DNA from: an uncultured Bacteroidota bacterium
GTDB taxonomy: Bacteria; Bacteroidota; Bacteroidia; Bacteroidales; SZUA-534
Reading direction: 5' to 3'
Length of the DNA stretch: 64,000 nt
Assembly: GCA_946414435.1 (NCBI GenBank)
Contig: CAMKOM010000004.1
Coordinates: forward strand, 62,001 to 126,000
The notes under the pieces were generated by a model. The model did not search any database and was not told where the DNA came from. It saw only the letters and a list, made by a program, of their open reading frames with translations. The translations under genes and the position numbers were made by a program. Shown piece after piece: positions 55,138 through 62,598 of this stretch. Every line of letters starts with the position of its first letter. The first letter of the stretch is position 1.

Positions 55138-55773
55138 TTATCTATTTAATTCGTAATCAATAACTTTACAGAATTGATCGATCTTGCGCCGGCCTTTATA
55201 AAGATGACCAGCAATCACAAAGATAGGTGTTACTTTTGAATGTGTGGCACTAAAAAGCGCATTATTTTTTTTTATATACGCAAAATCGTCGGCAACCAGA
55301 CACTCTGCCAACTCCGGATTACCATTGATAATGTCATCGATAAGTTCGCGGAACTCGTCACTGTAAACAGCCGAAGGCTCGGTCATCAACAATTCAATAA
55401 TATCATCGGCCAAGCCGTCGCGGTTCATGCAACCCGCAAGCTGCAGTGCCGACATCATGTCACGGTTTTCGCCCAAATCGATTGGTTTTACCACCAGACG
55501 CACCATCCCGCTGTCGATGTAACGGCTTTGGATTTCCGGTAAATCCTGCTCCAAAAACGCACGACAATGGCGGCAGTTATATGTTACAAACATATAGATT
55601 GTCAGCTTCGCTGTGTCTGGCCCGTAACTAATGTCAAGGTCATCGTCGCCAATAACCACATCGATTGTTTTAAAACGCAAATCACGTTGCGGATGTGTGC
55701 TGATGTGGTAAACTACAAAAACAAGCACACACACCAGCAGAATGGCTATTACCGCCCACAGTCGCCTTTTCAT
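55138..55773 (-). CDS. DsbA-like thioredoxin-fold protein
   Basis: A 211-aa protein with an N-terminal membrane anchor (about residues 6-24) and a periplasmic thioredoxin fold of the DsbA/DsbG kind (Thioredoxin_4-like): FVTYNCRHCRAFLEQDLPEIQ carries the CRHC redox pair (near residue 72), then a helical insert, and the late VTPIFVIAGHLYKGRRK holds the cis-Pro (TP). It is three bases after the AsmA-like gene and before the Cys-rich lipoprotein. It likely makes or isomerises disulphides in neighbouring envelope proteins. Confidence 0.85.
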   Translation of the reverse strand: MKRRLWAVIAILLVCVLVFVVYHISTHPQRDLRFKTIDVVIGDDDLDISYGPDTAKLTIYMFVTYNCRHCRAFLEQDLPEIQSRYIDSGMVRLVVKPIDLGENRDMMSALQLAGCMNRDGLADDIIELLMTEPSAVYSDEFRELIDDIINGNPELAECLVADDFAYIKKNNALFSATHSKVTPIFVIAGHLYKGRRKIDQFCKVIDYELNR

Positions 55774-55776
55774 TGG

Positions 55777-58700
55777 TTAACGGAATTTCACAAAAGTGTC
55801 ATACACTATCAAACGAGGATTGAATCCAAGTCTTAATTGCATTTCCTGACCTTTTATCTTTGTCCGCATATTTTTTTTGCGTCCTTCGTTGTCAAACCAA
55901 TATTTCGACTCTCCGTCAATGTCGTAAGCCAAAAGGTTGATTGACCGCATATTATCTTCATCGGCCAAATTGCCTTTCATCTGTTTCTGTTTCTTCATAA
56001 CCTTCTTTGAGTTACCCATCATAATCTCGCCGGGGAAAATCTTGATGTGATACTCAAAGTTGTCGTTGTCCATTCCCTGCATTGCAAAAAGCGACAGGTT
56101 CATGGCGGTTGACTTGATATCTGTTTGTGGCAAATAGAGCGACCCCTTGCGGATGAACAGGCTTGTTGTTAGTGTTTGGAACTGAATGTTATCCAACTCG
56201 CGCATATTCACGTAGCGGTCAAGCTCCTTCAGTATCTCCATATCCTTGATGGCGCCGTCTTCCAACTTCAAATCACCCAACACCTTTAAATCTCCCATCG
56301 GTATGCTGTCACCCATGTTGATAACATTCAAATAACCGTCAAGGTCAGCCGTCATCAAACCGCTAAGGTTTTCCGATGTTACATCGGTCTGATCGAAGTT
56401 GTCGAACTCAACAAGCAGCTGCTTCAAGTCCATCTTGTCGATGTGAGTGCGGAACCACACCGACATAAGCGAGTCAGACATGAATTTTATACGTGCCGAA
56501 GCATCCAATGCCCCTTTGAAAGCACCAAGTTTAAGGTGTTCTACCACAACCACAGTGTCATTCACATTAAATTTTGCCGAAATGGTGTCTATCGACGATT
56601 TGCCGTACTGCAAATGGCCGAGTTTGAACAAACCTTTCACCTCAACCGGATAGCCGAGCGCAAGGAAGCTGTAGGCGGTGTCGGCGACGGCTGCGGTTTC
56701 ACTCGTGGCAGCAACGGTTTCGGCCGGAGCTGCGTTCTCGCCTGCGGCTGCAGTTGTTGCGGGCTGCCCCTCGGCTTGGCCGTCAGCCGGAACATCAGCC
56801 ACAGCCACTGAATCGGCGGCTGTTGAGTCGGCCGGGAACATTTGGTCGAGCCAGGCGTAATCGAAATCATCGAGCGCCACTTTAGTCAGCACTTTCAGCT
56901 TATTAGTGTTCTGCTCGAGTACGAAAATCTTCATTGCATTCTCAACAATGGTCGAATCAACGTGCAGCTTCAGTCCTTGCCAGTCAATGTTGAGCTTGTC
57001 AACCCAAATGCTGTCATTGGCAATCTTCACCTCGCCGCCCAGATTGTTGAACGATATGAACGAATCGTACATATCGGCGTTTATATCGCTGAGTTTTATG
57101 CCTATTTCGGTATTGTTGATTATCAAATCAAACATCTGCGTGTCGATGCTGTCAAGGTCAACAGTGCCGTGCGACTTCACATCGGCCCGCACGCCGCCGG
57201 TCATTGAATAGGCAAGGCTGTCGGGAAAGAACTGCTTAAAGTTCTCAATCACCACATCGGCACCGAGTTGCGCTTCGTATGTTGGCTTTTCAAGATTCTT
57301 CACCTTTGCGGCCAGGTCGATTTTGCTATCGGCAATCTCAACGTGCATATGGTCAACATCAACCGTGGTCTTGCTCATATCGAATATGCTGCCGCCGAGC
57401 TTCACGCCCAAACCGAGATTTTTCAGCGCCAGACCGAACTCAGGCAACCCAACGTTTGTCTTGTCGATGGTGATGCCGTAATCGCTGTAGGCCAGATTCA
57501 AATTGAGCGTATCGATGGTGATAACGCTGTCCATCGTCACATTGAAATTGCTGAGTTTGAGCGTTGCGCTTGTGTTGTGCAGAGCCTTCTCAATGAAAGC
57601 GTCGTCAACGTCGCCGGTGAACACGCCTTTGGTGTTCACGCCCAAGTCAACCGCGCCGCCAATGCTGCTGATGCCCAAGTCGGCCGGAATGAATGGTTTA
57701 ACCTCAGGAATGGCCACGTGGAATTTGGCGTTCACATTGTAGCGCGGCTTATTAAGGTTCGAAGCCGTGAGCTTGATGGTGCCAGAACTTTTGGCCGTTT
57801 CAAAATGCAATTTGTTTAGCTTCACTTCAACTGACTCGTCGGTGTCGAGCTTTCCGGTCGAAAGGTCAACATCGAGCCCGATGTTTTTCACCTGCGGATA
57901 GCCGTCCATCAGCACAAGGCCCTTGTCGAAGCCGAGATTAGCCTCAACGTGCGGATAACGTGTTGTGTCAGTGACATTTCCCTTTACGTCGGCACTAAAG
58001 TGCAGCTTGCCTTCGAGTTTCTTTACCCCAAACTCGTCGAGCATACCGTCAGGGGCGAATTTCAGCACCTTGGTCAGGTCAATCTCGTCGCAGTTGGCGT
58101 GGATGTCGGCGTAGATGTCATCGCCGAGCCTTGCCGAGCCGGTGATTCCTATCAGAATGTCGTCAAGCGCCAGTGAAACCTTGTTGATAGTGATGTCATC
58201 GCCCACATAATCCACATCCAGCTTCAGCTCTGCCATCTTCAACTGATTGGCGTTGGTCTCAACAAAATCCACATTGGTGATTTGAATGCTACCAACCACC
58301 TGCGCTTTAATCAGGCTGTCAGTCAGCGAGCCCTTGGCAACAATTTTCGGAATGTAGGCCTTAGCCCGGGCACCAAGTGTGCGGTCGTTGTAATAGCAAG
58401 TTATATCACTGATTGTCAGCTTTTCAAGATTTATGGTTACCGATGTTCCGGTGGTGTCGATGCCCTCATCGGCAAGCTCGTCCATCACCAGCGAGTCCTG
58501 CACGCTGCCCATCAGAAAATCGAAGCAGGTGGCACCGGTGCTGTCAACCAGATATTTGAGCGTTGCGCCCTTGAATTCAACCTCTGTAATCTCGATAATG
58601 CCGTCTTTGAGCGGCTCGCTTTTTAACGATATGTAGAGTTTGTCCACCTTCACCAGTGAGTCGTTGCGGGTGGAATCACTAAGCGACGAACCCAGATAAA

Positions 58701-59025
58701 CATCGTTGAGTTCGAGCGTGGTGTAAGGGAACGCACGTATAAACGAAAGCGATGTCCGCCCGATGTTGACCGGCGCGTCAATGATGCTCTGCACACTAGG
58801 CAGCGCCATCTTCACAACTTTGTCGTTGGCAAACTCGGCAATGAGCACCAATGCCACAACCAAAAGCAGAACAATGCCTATTATCCACAAGAAAAACTTA
58901 AGCAGAAACTTTGGTAACGAGCGCTTTTTGCTCTTCTTAACTGTTTTGTTTTCAGCTATTTCCGCAGTTGCGCTTTCAGCAGATTTATTTTCGGCCTCAT
59001 TGGCGGCCTTCTTATCGTCTTTCAT
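55777..59025 (-). CDS. Large AsmA-like protein
   Basis: A 1082-aa envelope protein: a charged cytoplasmic N-terminus of about 37 residues, one membrane helix (about 44-66), then a very long series of beta strands with repeating asparagine/aspartate-rich turns. A Ala/Thr/Pro/Glu-rich stretch (about residues 735-780) breaks the fold. The C-terminal AsmA part has SENLSGLMTADLDGYLNVI and LKLEDGAIKDMEILKELDRYVNMREL. It is a paralogue of 38410-40950. It heads an operon with the DsbA-like gene and the Cys-rich lipoprotein. Lipid transfer between membranes is inferred from the family. Confidence 0.87.
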   Translation of the reverse strand: MKDDKKAANEAENKSAESATAEIAENKTVKKSKKRSLPKFLLKFFLWIIGIVLLLVVALVLIAEFANDKVVKMALPSVQSIIDAPVNIGRTSLSFIRAFPYTTLELNDVYLGSSLSDSTRNDSLVKVDKLYISLKSEPLKDGIIEITEVEFKGATLKYLVDSTGATCFDFLMGSVQDSLVMDELADEGIDTTGTSVTINLEKLTISDITCYYNDRTLGARAKAYIPKIVAKGSLTDSLIKAQVVGSIQITNVDFVETNANQLKMAELKLDVDYVGDDITINKVSLALDDILIGITGSARLGDDIYADIHANCDEIDLTKVLKFAPDGMLDEFGVKKLEGKLHFSADVKGNVTDTTRYPHVEANLGFDKGLVLMDGYPQVKNIGLDVDLSTGKLDTDESVEVKLNKLHFETAKSSGTIKLTASNLNKPRYNVNAKFHVAIPEVKPFIPADLGISSIGGAVDLGVNTKGVFTGDVDDAFIEKALHNTSATLKLSNFNVTMDSVITIDTLNLNLAYSDYGITIDKTNVGLPEFGLALKNLGLGVKLGGSIFDMSKTTVDVDHMHVEIADSKIDLAAKVKNLEKPTYEAQLGADVVIENFKQFFPDSLAYSMTGGVRADVKSHGTVDLDSIDTQMFDLIINNTEIGIKLSDINADMYDSFISFNNLGGEVKIANDSIWVDKLNIDWQGLKLHVDSTIVENAMKIFVLEQNTNKLKVLTKVALDDFDYAWLDQMFPADSTAADSVAVADVPADGQAEGQPATTAAAGENAAPAETVAATSETAAVADTAYSFLALGYPVEVKGLFKLGHLQYGKSSIDTISAKFNVNDTVVVVEHLKLGAFKGALDASARIKFMSDSLMSVWFRTHIDKMDLKQLLVEFDNFDQTDVTSENLSGLMTADLDGYLNVINMGDSIPMGDLKVLGDLKLEDGAIKDMEILKELDRYVNMRELDNIQFQTLTTSLFIRKGSLYLPQTDIKSTAMNLSLFAMQGMDNDNFEYHIKIFPGEIMMGNSKKVMKKQKQMKGNLADEDNMRSINLLAYDIDGESKYWFDNEGRKKNMRTKIKGQEMQLRLGFNPRLIVYDTFVKFR

Positions 59026-59057
59026 TTCAAAATTGGTTTATTATCAGAAACAAAGTA

Positions 59058-59065
59058 CAAATATA
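59058..59065 (-). promoter_or_regulatory. -7 promoter box of the AsmA/DsbA-like operon
   Basis: TATATTTG on the minus strand, 33 bp before the ATG at 59025, matches TAnnTTTG. A TTG (complement of 59080-59082) lies only 14 bp beyond it, too close for a standard -33 element, so only the -7 is certain. Confidence 0.5.
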
Positions 59066-59193
59066 TAATTTGACCTATTCAATTGAAATACTGATAGTGC
59101 AAAAAAAGAAAACGCGGAGTCGAAGGGGCATCAAGGACAATCTGACCCGATCCTCTTCGCTACTAAATAAATCGATTAATTGGCATTGGATTT

Positions 59194-59745
59194 TTATCTG
59201 ATACCCAAATATTTATGCGTCTGCAACGATAGCCGCCAGTGCGGATGCGCCATAATGTAGGCGACCATTTCACTCGTATTCTTGCACGAGCAGGGTTGTA
59301 GGAAATAGTGGTCAGTTTTGATGGCGTTGTGCCATTTCTCAACGTCAATGTCAGCCTGAAAAACCACTTTCACCTCGTTAGCGGCGGTGAGCACGGGTGC
59401 GCTGCCCTCTTTAGGCGATACGGTCACCCAGTCGATGTTGGCGGGAAGTGGGCAGGTGCCGTTGGTCTCGATAGCAACCTTTCGGCCTTCGGTGTGTAGC
59501 AAATCAACCAGCCGTTCCGACACTTGCAGTCCGGGCTCGCCCCCTGTAAGCACCACCAATTCGGGCTTGAACTGCGCCACAACGGCGGCTATCTGCTCGT
59601 CGGTCATTGTGGTGAAAGCGCGGTGGTCGGTGTCGCAGAAGGGGCAGGCAAGATTGCAACCCGAGAATCGCACAAAAACAGCCGGCGTGCCAGTGTGGAA
59701 ACCCTCGCCCTGAAGGCTCTCGAAAATCTCGTTAATCCTTCTCAT
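59194..59745 (-). CDS. queE: 7-carboxy-7-deazaguanine synthase (radical SAM)
   Basis: Converts 6-carboxytetrahydropterin to 7-carboxy-7-deazaguanine. The 183-aa protein, counted from ATG 59745, has NEIFESLQGEGFHTG at the start, the radical-SAM cluster motif SGCNLACPFCDTDH near residues 29-42 (CxxxCxxC), VLTGGEPGLQ near 68-77 and ETNGTCPLP near 97-105. The ATG overlaps the last 14 bases of queD, so the two are coupled. Length fits the compact QueE. Confidence 0.95.
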   Translation of the reverse strand: MRRINEIFESLQGEGFHTGTPAVFVRFSGCNLACPFCDTDHRAFTTMTDEQIAAVVAQFKPELVVLTGGEPGLQVSERLVDLLHTEGRKVAIETNGTCPLPANIDWVTVSPKEGSAPVLTAANEVKVVFQADIDVEKWHNAIKTDHYFLQPCSCKNTSEMVAYIMAHPHWRLSLQTHKYLGIR

Positions 59746-60067
59746 AGGTGGCAATGTTGCCCTCGGTTTCCTGAACAGTCACCTTGTAGCAGTTCTCAAT
59801 CTGCTGACAAATCCAATAAGCCAGATTCTCGGCCGTCGGATTGATGTCGCCCAGAACGTCGTTAATCACCTTGTGGTCGAGTTGGTCAACAATCACGCTT
59901 TTGATGCGCGAAAAATCGACAACCATACCGTCGGCGTTCAGTTTCTCGGCCTTGCAATAAACGGTTACAATCCAGTTGTGACCGTGCAGGCTCGTGCACT
60001 TGCTCTGATATGGCAGGCTCAGCCTGTGAGCCGATGAAATTTCAAGTCGTTTCGAAACGTAGAACAT
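59732..60067 (-). CDS. queD: 6-carboxytetrahydropterin synthase
   Basis: Turns dihydroneopterin triphosphate into 6-carboxytetrahydropterin. The 111-aa protein has the zinc-binding SSAHRLSLP and LHGHNW motifs with catalytic Cys in KCTSLHGHNW, and VVDFSRIK. Typical of short QueD. It overlaps queE. Upstream are about 160 bp of dispersed repeat before the queC stop. Confidence 0.95.
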   Translation of the reverse strand: MFYVSKRLEISSAHRLSLPYQSKCTSLHGHNWIVTVYCKAEKLNADGMVVDFSRIKSVIVDQLDHKVINDVLGDINPTAENLAYWICQQIENCYKVTVQETEGNIATYEKD

Positions 60068-60224
60068 ATGGGTGGTAAGTTTTAAGTTTATTAGTTATAA
60101 GTGGTGTTAGGTGTTGGGGGTTGGTAAGGGTTTAGGGTTAAGTCGCTTCGCTGTTTAGAAGTTTAGTTTCTAAACCTCTTACCTTCTAACCAATTCACCA
60201 TTGTTAATTGTTAATTATTAATTG
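60068..60224. repeat. Repeat-filled gap between queD and queC
   Basis: Holds GTTAGGTGTTGGGGGTTGG, a GGTTAAGTCGCTTCGCTG and TTTAGAAGTTTAGTTTC set (inverted copy of the block at 29202 and 38362), and TTGTTAATTGTTAATT ending near 60230. A CTGTAGTCCGATGTCCGTTG unit continues into the queC coding end. Confidence 0.65.
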
Positions 60225-60923
60225 TTAATTGACTGTAGTCCGATGTCCGTTGTCTGTAGTCTGATGTCCGATGTTCTCATACACTGTTGTATCCTCAATT
60301 CCCGCCAGCCGCAGAGCCTCTTTGCGTTCAATGCAGGTGGCGCAGCGGCCGCAATGTACCTTGCCGCCTTTGTAGCAGCTCCACGTTTTCGAGTAATCGA
60401 CGCCCAACTGTTTTCCCTTTCGGGCGATGTCGGCTTTCGAGATGTTGGTGTACGGCGTTAGCAGCGTGATGCCCTCGTAGGTTCCGGCCTCGATGGCGCG
60501 GCTCATAGCGTCAGCAAACTGCGGACGGCAGTCGGGGTAGATGGCGTGGTCGCCGCTGTGGTTGGCCATCATCACGTGCTTGAGCCCGGCGGTTTCGGCC
60601 ATTCCGGCGGCCACCGCAAGCATAATTCCGTTGCGGAACGGCACCACAGTCGATTTCATATTCTCGTCGGCATAAGTGCCCTCGGGAATGGCGTCGGCAC
60701 CCTCGAGCAGCGAACTGCGGAAATACTGCTTAAAGAAATCGAGCCGCACGGTTGTGTGCTTGATTCCCAGCTTTTTGCAGTGATATTCGGCAAACGGAAT
60801 CTCGTCGGCGTTGTGGTTGCTGCCGTAGTCGAACGATACGGCCAGTGCTATATCGTTTTGATACTCATATAGAAGCGTTGTGCTGTCCATTCCGCCGGAC
60901 AGTATCAGAAGGCTGTCTTTCAT
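60225..60923 (-). CDS. queC: 7-cyano-7-deazaguanine synthase (preQ0 synthase)
   Basis: Makes preQ0 with ATP and ammonia. The 232-aa protein has SGGMDSTT at residues 9-16 (P-loop), the MANHSGDHAIYPDCRPQF segment near 118-135 and four zinc Cys in SCYKGGKVHCGRCATCIERKE near 187-207. The last 14 residues (GHQTTDNGHRTTVN) are encoded by the dispersed CTGTAGTC/GATGTCC repeat and are not family-like, so the repeat probably replaced the original stop. It is 12 bp downstream of queF. Confidence 0.95.
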   Translation of the reverse strand: MKDSLLILSGGMDSTTLLYEYQNDIALAVSFDYGSNHNADEIPFAEYHCKKLGIKHTTVRLDFFKQYFRSSLLEGADAIPEGTYADENMKSTVVPFRNGIMLAVAAGMAETAGLKHVMMANHSGDHAIYPDCRPQFADAMSRAIEAGTYEGITLLTPYTNISKADIARKGKQLGVDYSKTWSCYKGGKVHCGRCATCIERKEALRLAGIEDTTVYENIGHQTTDNGHRTTVN

Positions 60924-60935
60924 AGCTGTGGCGAT

Positions 60936-61406
60936 TTAAAATGTGCGGTTCATCTGCGCCAGCAAACGCTGCTGCTTCAAGGCTTGGTGAGCCTCGTCGG
61001 CGTAGTTGGCGAAGGGGTAGATTGATATTCCGCCGCGCGGTGTGAAAATTCCGTAAACCTCAAGGTATCGCGGCTGCATCAGCGCCACAAGGTCTTTCAT
61101 TATAATGTTGATGCAGTCCTCGTGGAAATCGCCGTGGTTGCGGAAGCTGAACAGATAGAGTTTCAGCGACTTACTCTCAACCATCCGCTCGTTGGGAATG
61201 TAGTTGATGTAGATGTGCGCGAAATCGGGCTGCCCGGTTTTGGGGCAGAGCGTGGTGAACTCGGGGCAGTTCAGCGTTACCAGATAATCGTTCTCGGGGT
61301 GCTTGTTGACGAACGTCTCAAGCATTTGCGGCGCGTAGTCGGTCGGATATTCCGTCCGTTTGTCGCCCAGCAGGGTTACACCTGCCAATTCTTCTTGTGT
61401 TCTCAT
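60936..61406 (-). CDS. queF: preQ0 reductase (7-cyano-7-deazaguanine reductase)
   Basis: NADPH-dependent reduction of preQ0 to preQ1. Counted from ATG 61406 the protein has 156 aa; the longer upstream frame covers promoter and leader. It is the short, single-domain QueF. The catalytic Cys is in [16 protein letters not shown] (second Cys) and the partner Glu/His lie in the [18 protein letters not shown] run. It is first in the queF-queC-queD-queE set. Confidence 0.95.
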   Translation of the reverse strand: MRTQEELAGVTLLGDKRTEYPTDYAPQMLETFVNKHPENDYLVTLNCPEFTTLCPKTGQPDFAHIYINYIPNERMVESKSLKLYLFSFRNHGDFHEDCINIIMKDLVALMQPRYLEVYGIFTPRGGISIYPFANYADEAHQALKQQRLLAQMNRTF

Positions 61407-61450
61407 ATCGTTTTTAGTTTTAGAGGAAAAACTGAAAGCTCTTTTGCGGG
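61407..61450 (-). promoter_or_regulatory. Short structured leader of queF, preQ1-I-like by eye
   Basis: The transcript from the TATCTTTG box (61453-61460) would start about 40 bases before the ATG. It reads AGAG, a 13-base loop with UUCAGU, then CUCU and an A-rich tail with ACUAAAAAC. This echoes the preQ1-I riboswitch layout (AGAGG, UUCUAG loop, CCUCU, A-rich tail with ACUAA), including a C just before the 3' stem arm. The A-rich linker is short and the loop lacks other conserved bases. Unproven. Confidence 0.35.
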
Positions 61451-61452
61451 GG

Positions 61453-61460
61453 CAAAGATA
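61453..61460 (-). promoter_or_regulatory. -7 promoter box of the que operon
   Basis: TATCTTTG on the minus strand, an exact TAnnTTTG, about 46 bp before the queF ATG. It shows that queF has its own promoter, apart from the glycosyltransferase gene that ends at 61490. Confidence 0.6.
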
Positions 61461-61489
61461 GGAAAAATGTTGAGTATGATACCATTCTT

Positions 61490-62584
61490 CTACTTCCACC
61501 CTTTCCGTCCGATTCCCGCCATGGCAGCAACCGCCACACATACGGTGTAAACCGCCACAACAATCTCATATACAGGCATCCACCACAAGAATTGGCGGTT
61601 GCCGAACTGCTTGCAAACGGTCATCAGAAGCAGTGTGTCAGCGAATAGTTTTGTAAGATACAAGACAAGCGCAGGTTTCCACAGTAGTGGCAGTGCGGCA
61701 ATTCCAATGCAAAACAAAATCGATTCCGCCGCCACCACTGTCGCCACCACAAGGCTGTCGGCATCAGTATAGCCTGTGGCCTTGCCACCCCAGCGCGCGC
61801 GCTGCCGCAGAAAAGCGCCAACAGAAGGCGCAGGGCGTGTTGTGACAATAGTTTCTGGTTGCACGGAGAAGCAGATTTTGGCACCTATGGCTTTCATCTT
61901 GTGAAGCAGAAATACATCATCGCCCGAAGCAAATTTCGAATTAAGCGGATCTTTTAACTCATTGTATGTCTGCCGACTGAACATCAGATTGGCACCATTG
62001 CACATTATGGGCCGATGGCACCCGGCCGCACCAATGCCACTACCGACAAGACTCGCAAAATCGACATATTGGAATTTTCCGAACCAATTCAACCTGCCTC
62101 CCAACACTACCGGTGCGGCCAGCAGTCGGCAGCCCAGCTGCTCAAAGGTGGCCGACATGGCATCTAGCCAACAGCTATTGTGGGTGCAGTCGGCATCAGT
62201 GGTTATCACTGCGTTGTAACTGGCAGAGGCTATGCCGGTTGCAAGTGCGGCTTTTTTGCCTTGTCCGGTCGATTCAACTAATCGCAAATGTGAGTTTTGA
62301 GCGACAAGGTCAGCTACAACTTGCGTTGAGCCGTCGGTGCTGTGGTCATCAACAGCCACTATCTCAAAGTCGGCATTGGTCTGTTGCCCTAACAGTGATT
62401 CAAGTGTCAGGCCGATTGATTTTTCTTCATTATGGAACGGTACAACAATGCTCACCTCCATTGTTCCGCCTCCGTGATGAGGCTGCCGAGTTATCTTTTT
62501 GAATCCGAAAAAAATGAAAATGATCAGCACCGCATAAACAAGCGACACCGAGATTAAAGTTATTGTTAAGATTGATTCGATCAT
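61490..62584 (-). CDS. Membrane-anchored family 2 glycosyltransferase
   Basis: A 364-aa glycosyltransferase: one N-terminal membrane helix (about residues 5-28), GT2 domain with [20 protein letters not shown] (45-64), [11 protein letters not shown] (75-85), ITTDADC (128-134) and QRARWGGKA (QxxRW type, about 268-276), then three C-terminal helices. It resembles processive or polyprenol-linked GT2 enzymes. Its start overlaps nothing, and it begins 14 bp after the MltF-like gene on the same strand. Sugar and acceptor unknown. Confidence 0.9.
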   Translation of the reverse strand: MIESILTITLISVSLVYAVLIIFIFFGFKKITRQPHHGGGTMEVSIVVPFHNEEKSIGLTLESLLGQQTNADFEIVAVDDHSTDGSTQVVADLVAQNSHLRLVESTGQGKKAALATGIASASYNAVITTDADCTHNSCWLDAMSATFEQLGCRLLAAPVVLGGRLNWFGKFQYVDFASLVGSGIGAAGCHRPIMCNGANLMFSRQTYNELKDPLNSKFASGDDVFLLHKMKAIGAKICFSVQPETIVTTRPAPSVGAFLRQRARWGGKATGYTDADSLVVATVVAAESILFCIGIAALPLLWKPALVLYLTKLFADTLLLMTVCKQFGNRQFLWWMPVYEIVVAVYTVCVAVAAMAGIGRKGWK

Positions 62585-62598
62585 TCAGCTAATTAACA

